Assembly: GCF_003260975.1 (NCBI RefSeq) | Contig: NZ_CP030041.1 | Location: 806,001-870,000, forward strand | Length of the DNA stretch: 64,000 bases | Direction of reading: 5' to 3' | DNA from: Echinicola strongylocentroti | GTDB taxonomy: Bacteria; Bacteroidota; Bacteroidia; Cytophagales; Cyclobacteriaceae | Part shown: piece after piece, positions 54,547 to 63,426 of the stretch | Numbering within the stretch: the first letter of the stretch is position 1 | Layout: every line of letters begins with the position of its first letter | The notes under the pieces: model-generated | The model's database searches: none | The model's input: only the letters and a program-made list of their open reading frames with translations | Told to the model about the DNA's origin: nothing | Translations under genes and position numbers: made by a program

Positions 54547-55281
54547 ATGATCAACTATTTTTACCTAGGAACTACGGCATTGTTTTTTCTTTTTATTTGT
54601 TTTTCAGGCCATGCTCAAGATGTGCCTACTGAAAATCCATTGCTGCTCCAAGCCTACAAAAGTAAAATCCCCCATCCACAGGAAACATCCACCGGAGGAC
54701 AGTATGAAGTGGGAAGTTTATTTTATGTCGATGGAACACCCTTTTTGGTTTCTTCGGAATTTGGGGCGGGGCAAGTCACCATCAATGGCGAGCGATTTGA
54801 CCAAGTCCTGCTTAATTTTGACGTGGTCAGGGATCAGCTGATCACCTATCATCCACGGCACTACCAGCAGCTTATTTTGGATCACCGGAAGGTACAGGCC
54901 TTTCAGCTCAAAGGTGACAGGAAATTTATCCAGGTCAAGGAAAACCCAGGGTACCCTTGGCACTACAACGGATACTATGAAGTGCTTTGGGATGACGGGA
55001 TCACCATCTTATCAAAACATTATAAAGAAGAAGAGATCAAAAAAGACCCTATCTCATCAAACAAGTCTTTTGAATTTGAAATCCATGAAGATTTCTTCGT
55101 AAAGACACCCCAAGGCTATCATCGCATCAAACGTAAAAAGGACATCGAGGAAGCCATGGGGATTCCAAAAAAACAGGTAAAAAAACTCATGCGTAGTGAG
55201 GGATTACGCTTCAAAAAACAACTGAGAGAAGTCCTGATAGCGCTCGGCGCCTTTTATTCCTCTCAAACTTCCAATAACTAG
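54547..55281 (+). CDS. Secreted protein of unknown function, first gene of TonB-receptor operon
   Basis: A 244-residue protein with a signal peptide (FYLGTTALFFLFICFSGHA). The mature part is beta-rich (YEVGSLFYVDGTPFLVSSEF, GERFDQVLLNFDVVRDQLIT, GYYEVLWDDGITILSKHYKE) with a basic helical tail (KKQVKKLMRSEGLRFKKQL). The pattern of a conserved FDVVRDQL...H is common in Bacteroidota proteins encoded beside FecR/TonB systems, but I cannot name a family. The stop is three bases before the TonB receptor start, so co-translation is likely. Confidence 0.82.
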   Translation: MINYFYLGTTALFFLFICFSGHAQDVPTENPLLLQAYKSKIPHPQETSTGGQYEVGSLFYVDGTPFLVSSEFGAGQVTINGERFDQVLLNFDVVRDQLITYHPRHYQQLILDHRKVQAFQLKGDRKFIQVKENPGYPWHYNGYYEVLWDDGITILSKHYKEEEIKKDPISSNKSFEFEIHEDFFVKTPQGYHRIKRKKDIEEAMGIPKKQVKKLMRSEGLRFKKQLREVLIALGAFYSSQTSNN

Positions 55282-55284
55282 CCT

Positions 55285-58050
55285 ATGCGAAACCATCTAC
55301 TACGGTTAATTTTGTGCGGTATGTTGGCCTTGGTGACCCAACATACCTTTGGCCAAGATCAAGGTAAAGAGACCATTTCCGGGCTATTCCCTGGTGTCCG
55401 TTTCTCTCAGTTTGTTAGTGCTGTAGAAAGCAAGACCAGTTACCGCTTCTTTTACAAAGACGAAGATGTGGACAGTCTATCCATAAATGTAAGTGCCAAA
55501 GACAATGAACTGGAAGATGTCTTGGACCTGATTTTTGAGCAGACGGCTCTCCGTTACACCATTGACGGCCAACAGCGTGTATTTATACACACAGAAGAAA
55601 AATTCCCTACTTCTTTGGCAAGTGGTTATTTTGAGAGGGACATACCTGGGGACAGCATGCAGGACATGCAAGATGAGCGGTACCTCGACAGGGCCTATAC
55701 GTCAAATAAGCTCTGGACCATTGGCCATGAAGATGAAGCAAGCCGTCAGGGGACTGCCACGCTGAGAGGCAAGGTCATCAGCCTTAAAAACGGCGAACCC
55801 ATCATTGGAGCGGTTTTGTTTGAAAAACAGAACTATACCCGGGCGGTAACGGATGAAAAGGGGCAATTTAGCATCACCTTGCCAAAGGGACGACACACCA
55901 TCCACATCCAGCACTTGGGCCAATTTCAAGAACAACGGCAGGTAGAACTTCTGGGAGATGGCAGCTTGCTTATGCAAATCGACGAGAGCATCGTTTCCTT
56001 GGACGAAATCATTGTAAGCTCTGATCGCCTGTCCAATATCAACCGCACTGAAATGGGCGTAGAGACCATGTCCATAGCGTCCATGAAAAGACTCCCTTCT
56101 GTCATGGGGGAAGTGGATGTCATCAAGAGCATCCTTACACTTCCTGGTGTCAAGACCGTCGGTGAATCCAGTGTAGGCTTTAATGTCCGAGGGGGTGCGG
56201 CGGACCAAAACCTGATTTTGCTCAACGATGCCACCATATATAACCCATCCCATCTCTTTGGGTTCTTTTCTTCGTTTAATGGGGACATGGTCGATGAAGT
56301 AGCTCTTCATAAAGCCGGCATGCCTGCCCAATATGGCGATAGGTTATCATCAGTGCTGGACGTAAAGGGCAAATATGGTAATCGTGAAAAATTTCACGGA
56401 CAAGGAGGCATCGGCCTATTGACCAGCAGGTTGACATTTGATGGACCCATCGGTGATAAAACGACCTTCTTGGTAAGTGGCCGGGCTACCTACAGCGATT
56501 GGCTTCTGGACTTGGTCAACGAAAAATCCGACCTCAATGCTGCAGGCGCTTCCTTCTATGACCTTAATCTCAATCTCAAGCATTATTTTGACGATCAAAA
56601 TGAGCTGAGCTTTTCCTCTTACTGGAGCCAAGACGACTTCAATTTTGTGGAAGACACTGTATTCAATTATAGTAATCGAAATGCTAACCTCAAGTGGAAG
56701 CATTATTTCAACGACCGGTTGGAAAGTGAGTTCATTGTGGGAGTAGATCAGTATAAATTTGGCATTGAAGGATATGAGAATGAGCTGAATGCCTATAGAT
56801 TTGATTTTGATATCGAGCAGTATAATCTCAAAGCACGCTTTACGTATGATTATAATGACCAACACTCCCTGTATTTTGGCATGGAAAACATCTATTACAA
56901 GATGAATCCCGGCAACAAACAACCGCTCACCGGTCAGTCCATTATACTCCCCGAAACGGTGAATGAGGAACGTGCCATGGAAACCGCCTTTTATCTTGGA
57001 GACCGATTTGAAATCAACGATAAGCTGACTACAGACATTGGTGTCAGGTACGTATTTTACCATTTCTTAGGACCCAACCAACTGTACACCTATGCGGATG
57101 GTCTGGCCAAAAGTGAATCGACGATCACCGGGGAAGAAACCTATGATAACAACGAAGTTATTTCTTCTTATTCCGCCCCTGAAATCCGGATTTCGGGCAG
57201 GTACATCATTGATAATTTCACCTCTATCAAGGCAGGATACCACACCACCCGCCAGTATATCCACCTTCTTTCCAACACGTCCTCTGCCACTCCTACTGAT
57301 ACCTGGAAGCTCAGCGACCCCTATATCAGGCCTCAGCAGGGAAACCAGTTTTCACTCGGGTTCTACAAGGACTTGATTTGGAAAGAGGACAAAATCGAGG
57401 CTTCAGTGGAGGTTTACTACCGGGGGCTCAAAAACCTCATTGATTATAGAAGTGGTGCAGAACTACTGCTCAACAACGACATCGAGCAAGATGTCCTCAA
57501 CACAGATGGAAGAGCTTATGGGGTAGAATTCCAAGTAAAAAAATCCATGGGCAAGCTGAATGGTTGGCTGAGCTATACCTATTCGAAGTCGGAATTACAG
57601 ACTTCGTCTGATGAACTTGCCGAAAAAATCAATGGCGGCAGTTGGTATCCCAGCAATTTTGACCAACCACATGCGGTTATGTTGGCGGTGAATTATGAGC
57701 TTTCCAAACGTGCCAATGTATCATTAAACACGAATTACAGCACGGGCCGGCCCATCACGCTGCCTGTGGCCAAATTCTATTATAATGGTGCCGAACAAGT
57801 GTATTTCTCAGACAGGAATGCCTATAGGATTCCTGATTACTTCAGGATAGACCTGGCCATGAACTTAGAAGGCAGCCACAAAGTCAATAAGCCTGCCCAT
57901 GCTTCTTGGTCTTTGGGAGTGTATAATCTACTGGGGAGAAGCAACCCCTATTCGGTGTACTTCACACCTGTCAACGGCACCCTCAGAGGCTATCAGCTGT
58001 CCATTTATGCCCAGCCTATTCCTTACATTACTTACAACTTCAAATTCTGA
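55285..58050 (+). CDS. TonB-dependent receptor with STN-like and carboxypeptidase-regulatory domains
   Basis: A 921-residue outer-membrane receptor. Signal peptide (about 1-23); STN-like domain (about 30-105, YRFFYKDEDVDSLSIN); carboxypeptidase-D-like domain (about 160-240, LRGKVISLKNGEPIIGAVLF); a TonB-box-like SLDEIIVSSDR; plug (about 270-370, PGVKTVGESSVGFNVRGG, YNPSHLFGFFSSFNGDMVDE); barrel to the C-terminal YITYNFKF. Compared with the SusC proteins it is shorter and has no SusD partner; instead it is followed by DUF4249 and an MG2-like protein. This combination is a recurring Bacteroidota operon of unknown substrate. No sigma/FecR pair is adjacent. Confidence 0.94.
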   Translation: MRNHLLRLILCGMLALVTQHTFGQDQGKETISGLFPGVRFSQFVSAVESKTSYRFFYKDEDVDSLSINVSAKDNELEDVLDLIFEQTALRYTIDGQQRVFIHTEEKFPTSLASGYFERDIPGDSMQDMQDERYLDRAYTSNKLWTIGHEDEASRQGTATLRGKVISLKNGEPIIGAVLFEKQNYTRAVTDEKGQFSITLPKGRHTIHIQHLGQFQEQRQVELLGDGSLLMQIDESIVSLDEIIVSSDRLSNINRTEMGVETMSIASMKRLPSVMGEVDVIKSILTLPGVKTVGESSVGFNVRGGAADQNLILLNDATIYNPSHLFGFFSSFNGDMVDEVALHKAGMPAQYGDRLSSVLDVKGKYGNREKFHGQGGIGLLTSRLTFDGPIGDKTTFLVSGRATYSDWLLDLVNEKSDLNAAGASFYDLNLNLKHYFDDQNELSFSSYWSQDDFNFVEDTVFNYSNRNANLKWKHYFNDRLESEFIVGVDQYKFGIEGYENELNAYRFDFDIEQYNLKARFTYDYNDQHSLYFGMENIYYKMNPGNKQPLTGQSIILPETVNEERAMETAFYLGDRFEINDKLTTDIGVRYVFYHFLGPNQLYTYADGLAKSESTITGEETYDNNEVISSYSAPEIRISGRYIIDNFTSIKAGYHTTRQYIHLLSNTSSATPTDTWKLSDPYIRPQQGNQFSLGFYKDLIWKEDKIEASVEVYYRGLKNLIDYRSGAELLLNNDIEQDVLNTDGRAYGVEFQVKKSMGKLNGWLSYTYSKSELQTSSDELAEKINGGSWYPSNFDQPHAVMLAVNYELSKRANVSLNTNYSTGRPITLPVAKFYYNGAEQVYFSDRNAYRIPDYFRIDLAMNLEGSHKVNKPAHASWSLGVYNLLGRSNPYSVYFTPVNGTLRGYQLSIYAQPIPYITYNFKF

Positions 58051-58056
58051 CCGGAC

Positions 58057-59226
58057 ATGAAGCCAAAGCCTATCTTATATTCATTGATCATTAACTGCCT
58101 TTTCTTCCTAGGCTGCAGGGAGCCGTACGATCCCGAGATCAACACCGAAGACATTGGTATTTTGGTCGTGGAAGGCCATATCGAAACCAATGGCATCCCT
58201 ACCAAGGTCAACCTCAGCACCACAGGATCACTTAACGATTACCTGAGTCCATTCCTCGCCGTCTCCCATGCGCAGGTATCCATCGAAAGCCAGTCGGGAG
58301 ATACTTACCCTCTTCCGCACATTGAAGCGGGCACCTATTCGGCTACCTACTCCCTCTCCAACGACGACCAATACCGCCTGAACATCGAAGTGCCCGGACA
58401 AGGGGTTTACCAAAGTGAATGGCTGACGCCTCTTATTAGCCCCGCCATCGAGGATGTAGGCATCAAAAGGAAAGGAGAAGATCGGTCAGATGCGGAGGTT
58501 TACATCTCCACCCACGGCAATGAGGAAGTAAGGTTTTTTACTTGGGAATATGAAGAGACATGGATTTTCAATCCCGAATTGATCACTTACCTTAAATTTG
58601 ATCAAGCACTAGATTCTGTGGTTTACCGCGACCTTAGCACGGAGCGGATTGATCGGTGCTGGCGGACAGAACTTTCCAATACCATAAATGTAGCTTCTTC
58701 GGCAGAGTTTCAGGATGAGTATATCTATGAAAAAGTCATTCAGACGGTGCCTTTTGGCTCCGAAAAGTTCACCCAACAATACTCTATTATCGTGCATCAA
58801 AGGGCAATTACCCAAGAAGCTTTTACCTTTTACGAAACATTGGATAAAAACACCAATGACATGGGAGATATTTTCAGCCCGCTTCCGTCTAACCTCAACA
58901 CCAATATTCACTACCAAGGAACTGGTAACCAAAAAGCCATTGGGATGGTCACCGCAGGTGCATCTACCTCCAAAAGGATCTTCCTCGACAGGCTGGATAT
59001 TGGGTATTGGGTCGTGTCCAATCCCTTTTATGCCGGCTGTGCCCTGACCAATGACACCATTAGTGTAGCCGAAGCTCCTGCGAGATTCTCCAGTGCTGGC
59101 CTTGTCCCTGTCCAAGTCGTCGAAAACCCTTTGGGAGGGATACTTGGCTACCGTGCAGGAAGCCGAAGATGTACGGACTGTACCTTAAGAGGCACTAATC
59201 TTCAACCTGACTATTGGGAAAAATAA
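58057..59226 (+). CDS. DUF4249 family lipoprotein
   Basis: A 389-residue lipoprotein (lipobox FLGC, Cys20) of the DUF4249 family. It follows the TonB receptor by six bases. The sequence is beta-rich with GILVVEGHIETNGIPTKVNL (about 32-52), the LTPLISPAIEDV region, and a cysteine-containing C-terminus CRRCTDCTLRGTNLQPDYW-like (GSRRCTDCTL). DUF4249 genes almost always travel with TonB receptors; a role as an outer-membrane accessory lipoprotein is presumed. Ligand unknown. Confidence 0.92.
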   Translation: MKPKPILYSLIINCLFFLGCREPYDPEINTEDIGILVVEGHIETNGIPTKVNLSTTGSLNDYLSPFLAVSHAQVSIESQSGDTYPLPHIEAGTYSATYSLSNDDQYRLNIEVPGQGVYQSEWLTPLISPAIEDVGIKRKGEDRSDAEVYISTHGNEEVRFFTWEYEETWIFNPELITYLKFDQALDSVVYRDLSTERIDRCWRTELSNTINVASSAEFQDEYIYEKVIQTVPFGSEKFTQQYSIIVHQRAITQEAFTFYETLDKNTNDMGDIFSPLPSNLNTNIHYQGTGNQKAIGMVTAGASTSKRIFLDRLDIGYWVVSNPFYAGCALTNDTISVAEAPARFSSAGLVPVQVVENPLGGILGYRAGSRRCTDCTLRGTNLQPDYWEK

Positions 59227-59233
59227 TTTGATC

Positions 59234-60877
59234 ATGAGAGCAATTCCATTGATTTTCTTCTGGATGATTACATTTGGGAGCTTTGCACAAGCGGACCTCA
59301 ACACCAGCGGACTTCCAAAAGAAAACGTCTACCTACATAGTGCCAAGAACTTTGCCGTGGTGGGTGAAGCTATTCCTCTGTCCATCACCATCACGATGGA
59401 TCAGCAGGCCACCGTATCCCAGTTTGCTTATGCTGACCTCATCAGCCGTCATGGCAAACGCTATGGAGGTGCGGTGATCCCCTTGGAAGAGGGAAAGGCT
59501 TCTGCCTACCTGACCATTCCCCAAAACACTCCCTCCGATCACTACCTCCTTAGGATCTATTCGCGCTATGCTGCCTCTCTCAAAGATGAAGCACAGTACC
59601 ATCAGGAATTGATCACCGTAGTCAACCCCAACATCCCTCCTTCCCAACCTTCCCCGCAAACCAAAAATGACACCCAATGGGAGACCCCTAGTGCTGCCAA
59701 TGAAATGATGACCATTGCCCCCAACGATCCGCAGATAGGCCCAGGAGACCCATCAAGCATCAACCTAAAAGCAAGTCCCCATAGTAAGCTAACGCTATCC
59801 ATCAGTCGAAAAAACCCTTTCCTCGACAAAGCTAAGTGGATCAAACCTGCACCTTCCCAAAAGGAACCAAGCCTCGCCCATCTACTGCCGGAACTTCGAG
59901 GACATCTCATCAAAGGCACATTGACAGAGGCCTCACCAGACACGACAAAGCTTTACTTCCTCTCTGCCCACGGCAAACAGTCTGCCTTGTATTTAGGCAC
60001 TGCCAATCCAAAGGGAGAGATCTATTTTGACCTTGGAGCGCTAAAGAACTATGATTTTTTATTGCTACAGTCTGACACCGATTCTGTCCCATTCAGTCTC
60101 AACTTGGACTTGCCCTTTGCGCCACCTTCCAGCGCAGCATACTTGGATCTTCCTCCCTTGGACATTTCTGTCGCTCAAAAGGGCATGTTAGATGATATGG
60201 TATTGGGAGCCAGTACTACGGGCTATTTTCGTAAACCCACACAAAAAAACCTGCAGCCGATCGTGACAGGATACGCACCTGATCGAGGGTATAATCTGGA
60301 TGACTACAATCGTTTTGAAGACCTGGCCACGACCTTAAAAGAATACATACCTACAGTGCTGGTACGTAAAAAAGCGGGCAAATATCACTTTAAACTGACC
60401 AATGTTCCCGAAAACTCCGTATTTGAAGGCAATCCCTTGATGCTGGTAGATGGAATGCCGGTTTTTGAAAGCGACCAATTGGCCCATTTTAGCCCTGATA
60501 AATTCAAAAGAGCAGAAATCATCAACCGGCAATTTTACATTTTAAGCCATGCCTTTGACGGGATCCTAAGTCTCATCTCATACGATAACGATTTCGGAGG
60601 ATATCCTATTCCAGACAGGGCTTTGTACTTGGAGTATCCCCCCATCCAACAACCTGTAAACTGGAAATTTGATGCTGGCAAGCAAAATGATCATTCCCCC
60701 GATTTTAGAAGTATCCTGCTCTGGCAAGAGGAAGTGCAGCTGGATGAAAACGGTAAGGCTACCATTCCCTTTACCGCTTCCCAGCTACCGGGAACCTATG
60801 AAATAAAAGTCAGCCAAATCACTCCTGATGGTCGACAGATTTGGGCAACGAAGGAATTGGAAGTGTCTGATCAGTGA
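59234..60877 (+). CDS. Secreted MG2-like beta-sandwich protein (last gene of TonB operon)
   Basis: A 547-residue secreted protein (signal IPLIFFWMITFGSFAQA). Its N-terminal ~120 residues resemble an MG2/alpha-2-macroglobulin-like domain (LPKENVYLHSAKNFAVVGEA, TPSDHYLLRIYSRYA). The middle part (about 160-330) has no recognised domain. The C-terminal region has a plug-like VEGNPLMLVDGMPVFESDQL segment and a beta ending TIPFTASQLPGTYEIKVSQI. A TTG two codons upstream (59228) extends the frame; the ATG at 59234, eight bases after the DUF4249 stop, is preferred. Function unknown; likely a surface accessory of the TonB receptor. Confidence 0.85.
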   Translation: MRAIPLIFFWMITFGSFAQADLNTSGLPKENVYLHSAKNFAVVGEAIPLSITITMDQQATVSQFAYADLISRHGKRYGGAVIPLEEGKASAYLTIPQNTPSDHYLLRIYSRYAASLKDEAQYHQELITVVNPNIPPSQPSPQTKNDTQWETPSAANEMMTIAPNDPQIGPGDPSSINLKASPHSKLTLSISRKNPFLDKAKWIKPAPSQKEPSLAHLLPELRGHLIKGTLTEASPDTTKLYFLSAHGKQSALYLGTANPKGEIYFDLGALKNYDFLLLQSDTDSVPFSLNLDLPFAPPSSAAYLDLPPLDISVAQKGMLDDMVLGASTTGYFRKPTQKNLQPIVTGYAPDRGYNLDDYNRFEDLATTLKEYIPTVLVRKKAGKYHFKLTNVPENSVFEGNPLMLVDGMPVFESDQLAHFSPDKFKRAEIINRQFYILSHAFDGILSLISYDNDFGGYPIPDRALYLEYPPIQQPVNWKFDAGKQNDHSPDFRSILLWQEEVQLDENGKATIPFTASQLPGTYEIKVSQITPDGRQIWATKELEVSDQ

Positions 60878-61237
60878 ACAAGGGGGGATTTAGTATCTGG
60901 TATGTAGTATTTAGTATTTGGTATTTGGTATATGGTATATGGTATTTCTTGTAGTGGGGTTTTACGGTAACCTCAGTGACTGCCTCCAGCTACCTGCATC
61001 TTCTACCTTCAAACATTAAAACCTCCAACCTTAAACCCGGAATATGCATTAGCCTATCTACGCCACGGCGCACAGGTGTTGCGACCTTAAACTGCTTCAA
61101 AATCAGCCGTTTCACTTTAGTTTTCGGCATAACCGTAGCGGTGCTACGCTAATGCCTCCAAACTAACTGATTTTCTTGCAATTTCAGCTCTCACTACGAT
61201 TCCTAACGTATAATCCGGGTTAAACCCTTTCCAACGA
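60878..61237. repeat. Gene-free region with simple repeat and element A copy 4
   Basis: A GGTATTT/AGTATTT heptamer array (60889-60948) is followed by inverted element A (61032-61224), which ends 13 bases before the ggt stop. No terminator is obvious. Confidence 0.8.
61032..61224 (-). mobile_element. Element A copy 4 (MITE-like, inverted, both ends intact)
   Basis: Begins TTAAACCCGGAATATGCATT and ends ATAATCCGGGTTAAAC, so both CCCGG-containing ends are present. Compared with copy 3 it has an extra ~18 bases (ACGCCACGGCGCACAGGT) near the left end, itself partly palindromic. Confidence 0.8.
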
Positions 61238-62986
61238 TCAAAAACCTGCTGCCCAGTCATCGCCTCGTGGGTCACTGGCTCCTTCCAGCTTGCCATCTTG
61301 GCCTACCAATATGGCGTCCACTCGGCCTATACTTCCTCTTTCCTTGATTTGGTGGCCCATGGCTTCCAGTGCCTTTTGTGTAGAAGGATCAAGGGCGTCT
61401 CTTTCGGGAAAAATAAAATTGGGCTTCCACTGGTGGTGAACCCGGCCAGATGATACTGCATCGGTCATGTTCATCTCGTGATCCAATACGTTCAGGACTA
61501 CCTGGTATACGGAAGTGATGATCGTACTTCCCCCCGGTGTGCCCACTACCATTTTCAGTTGACCGTCCTTTTCCACGATGGTCGGTGTCATGGCACTGAG
61601 CATGCGTTTTTCGGGTTGGATGGCATTGGCTTTGCCGCCCAATAGCCCGTACACATTGGGAACGCCAGGCTTGCTGCTGAAATCATCCATTTCATTGTTC
61701 ATCAAAAATCCCGCCCCGGATACGAACACCTTGGAGCCATAGCCTGAGTTGATGGTGGTCGTAACAGACACGGCATGACCGCTAGCATCTACGATAGAGT
61801 AATGGGTCGTTTCCTCACTTTCTTGATGGTCTAGCTCCATGGCAAGGACCTTCTCACTGTCCGTAGCCATAGCTGGGTCGATCTGGGCTACACGTTCGGC
61901 AATGTATGCTTCATCCAGCAGTTCCTCTTTTGGCACATCCCAAAAATCAGCATCCCCCAAGTGTTTTGCCCGATCGGCATAGACCCGTCGCTCCATCTCT
62001 ATCATCAGGTGAATCGTCTCTGGCGTATGGAAACCCAACTCACCGATGGGAAAGTGCTCCGACATTTTCAACAATTGCATCAACGCAATGCCTCCACTGC
62101 TCGGTGGCCCCATGCTGTAAATGGTCGCTTCCCTGTATTTACCAGTGACAGGCTCCCGCCACTTCGCTTCGTATTTGGCCATATCTTCCAGTTGGATAAT
62201 GCCATTGCCCGCTTGCATCTCCGCAACCAATAGCTCTGCCGTCTTGCCTTTATAAAACCCGTCCCGTCCTTCTTTCTGGATACGTTTGATCGTAGCAGCC
62301 AGGTCTTTTTGGACCAAAAGCTCACCTTCCTGCCATTCCCCGTCGAGTTTTACCAAAGGAATCGTCGTACTGTCACGATTGTGTTCGATAAACCTTTTTC
62401 GATTTCTGTTGTAATTATTGGCCTGCTTTGCCGTAATGGGAAACCCGCTACGGGCAAGTTTATAGGCTGGCTGCAACAATGCTTTCAGCGGTAAGGAGCC
62501 GTATCTCGCATGCGCAGTGAGCATACCGTCCACTGATCCGGGTACACCCGAAGCCATAGGGCCTGCCAAGCTCAACCCATCGATGATATCACCATTTTCG
62601 TCTTGGTACATTTCCTCGTAAGCGGCCATCGGTGCCTTCTCGCGAAAGTCAAGTGACACCACTTCGCCGCCCGGCTGGCGGTACATCATAAATCCGCCGC
62701 CGCCCAAGTTACCCGCAGCAGGATAGACCACGGCCAGTGCAAAATGAACGGCCACCATCGCATCAATGGCATTTCCACCTTTCTCCAACACCTCCACTCC
62801 CACTCTTGTGGCCTCCGGATGGGCAGACACCACCATGGCCTTGTCTCCATGGACGGTTTTGCCTTCCAGGTATTCCTTTTGGCTTATTTTGGCACAACCA
62901 GAAATGTATGCCAAGGCAATAAATAGGGCGATGAATCGAATGGAAATTTGCTTGCCAGAAAGCCGCTGTATCAATGTGAATTTCAT
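61238..62986 (-). CDS. ggt: Gamma-glutamyltransferase (glutathione hydrolase), lipoprotein
   Basis: Cleaves or transfers the gamma-glutamyl group of glutathione and related peptides outside the cytoplasm. It has 582 residues with lipobox ISGC (Cys31). It is self-processed: the autocatalytic site reads EETTHYSIVDASG, and by comparison with the E. coli enzyme Thr393 becomes the N-terminal nucleophile of the small subunit. GNAIDAMVAVHFALAVVYP, GNLGGGGFM (about 93-100), SLDFREKAPM (about 111) and PPSSGGIALMQLL (about 294) are typical. The frame extends to 63043, but the ATG at 62986 gives the lipoprotein signal. Confidence 0.95.
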   Translation of the reverse strand: MKFTLIQRLSGKQISIRFIALFIALAYISGCAKISQKEYLEGKTVHGDKAMVVSAHPEATRVGVEVLEKGGNAIDAMVAVHFALAVVYPAAGNLGGGGFMMYRQPGGEVVSLDFREKAPMAAYEEMYQDENGDIIDGLSLAGPMASGVPGSVDGMLTAHARYGSLPLKALLQPAYKLARSGFPITAKQANNYNRNRKRFIEHNRDSTTIPLVKLDGEWQEGELLVQKDLAATIKRIQKEGRDGFYKGKTAELLVAEMQAGNGIIQLEDMAKYEAKWREPVTGKYREATIYSMGPPSSGGIALMQLLKMSEHFPIGELGFHTPETIHLMIEMERRVYADRAKHLGDADFWDVPKEELLDEAYIAERVAQIDPAMATDSEKVLAMELDHQESEETTHYSIVDASGHAVSVTTTINSGYGSKVFVSGAGFLMNNEMDDFSSKPGVPNVYGLLGGKANAIQPEKRMLSAMTPTIVEKDGQLKMVVGTPGGSTIITSVYQVVLNVLDHEMNMTDAVSSGRVHHQWKPNFIFPERDALDPSTQKALEAMGHQIKERGSIGRVDAILVGQDGKLEGASDPRGDDWAAGF

Positions 62987-63125
62987 AATGGGATATGCAA
63001 TAATATTATTAAATGAATGCAACTTACTAATTAAGTCAATCAATGGGTATCCTACCTCCGCACAAAGTACAAAATATCTGATTTTTTAGGAATTATGTAT
63101 TACCACTGGTCAAAGAATAGATAAA

Positions 63126-63145
63126 AATAGGGATCAACCCCTATT
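63126..63145 (-). terminator. Hairpin with T run toward minus strand, upstream of ggt
   Basis: AATAGGG / CCCTATT with a 6-base loop; on the minus strand it is followed by TTTT. It would stop transcription coming leftward from the tracrRNA side before ggt. Confidence 0.55.
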
Positions 63146-63152
63146 ATTAGTC

Positions 63153-63180
63153 AAAAAATACTCCGTTTTGGGTATTTTTT
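63153..63180. terminator. AT-rich bidirectional hairpin upstream of ggt
   Basis: AAAAAATAC / GTATTTTTT pair perfectly with a 10-base loop that can add CC/GG pairs. The A and T runs make it a plausible terminator on both strands. It lies between ggt and the CRISPR locus. Confidence 0.55.
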
Positions 63181-63326
63181 AATAAAACCAAAACCATTAT
63201 TTTGAGGGTGAATAAAAAGAAAAGACTATAACTTCACAAAAAATGCAAATCAAACATACATTATCCAGCCGTTCCCTTCATTCTATTTTTCGTCAATTTT
63301 CTTATCAGATACTATCAAAACTCAAT

Positions 63327-63400
63327 AAAAAAATCCCACGGAGTACGCAGGATTGAGAATTTCTTCGGCTTATAGCCTTGTTGTGAATTGTCTTTCAGTC
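63327..63400 (-). ncRNA. Predicted tracrRNA of the type II CRISPR-Cas system, divergent from cas9
   Basis: Reading the minus strand: the anti-repeat CTGAAAGACAATTCACAAC (63380-63398) is complementary, with one bulged base, to a repeat beginning GTTGTGAATTGCTTTCAG. From memory, GTTGTGnnTTGCTTTC is how many Bacteroidota type II-C repeats begin. Then AAGGCTATAAGCCGAAG contains the nexus stem GGCT/AGCC (63367-63377). Then comes the terminator stem AATCCTGCG / CGTGGGATT (63346-63354 with 63332-63340), 9 bp with two G-U pairs, followed by a run of seven T (63327-63333). This is the canonical order anti-repeat, nexus, terminator. The 5' end is not known and may reach 63410; TATATTTA at 63403-63410 (minus strand) is a possible -7 box. 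It should pair with crRNA and bind Cas9. Confidence 0.82.
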
Positions 63401-63426
63401 GGTAAATATAGAAAAAATTAAAGGAA

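Noticed and set aside
63380..63398. A CRISPR repeat (array) at GTTGTGAATTGTCTTTCAG
   Set aside because: It occurs only once, with no spacer-repeat pattern, and is followed on the other strand by nexus and terminator; it is an anti-repeat, not an array.
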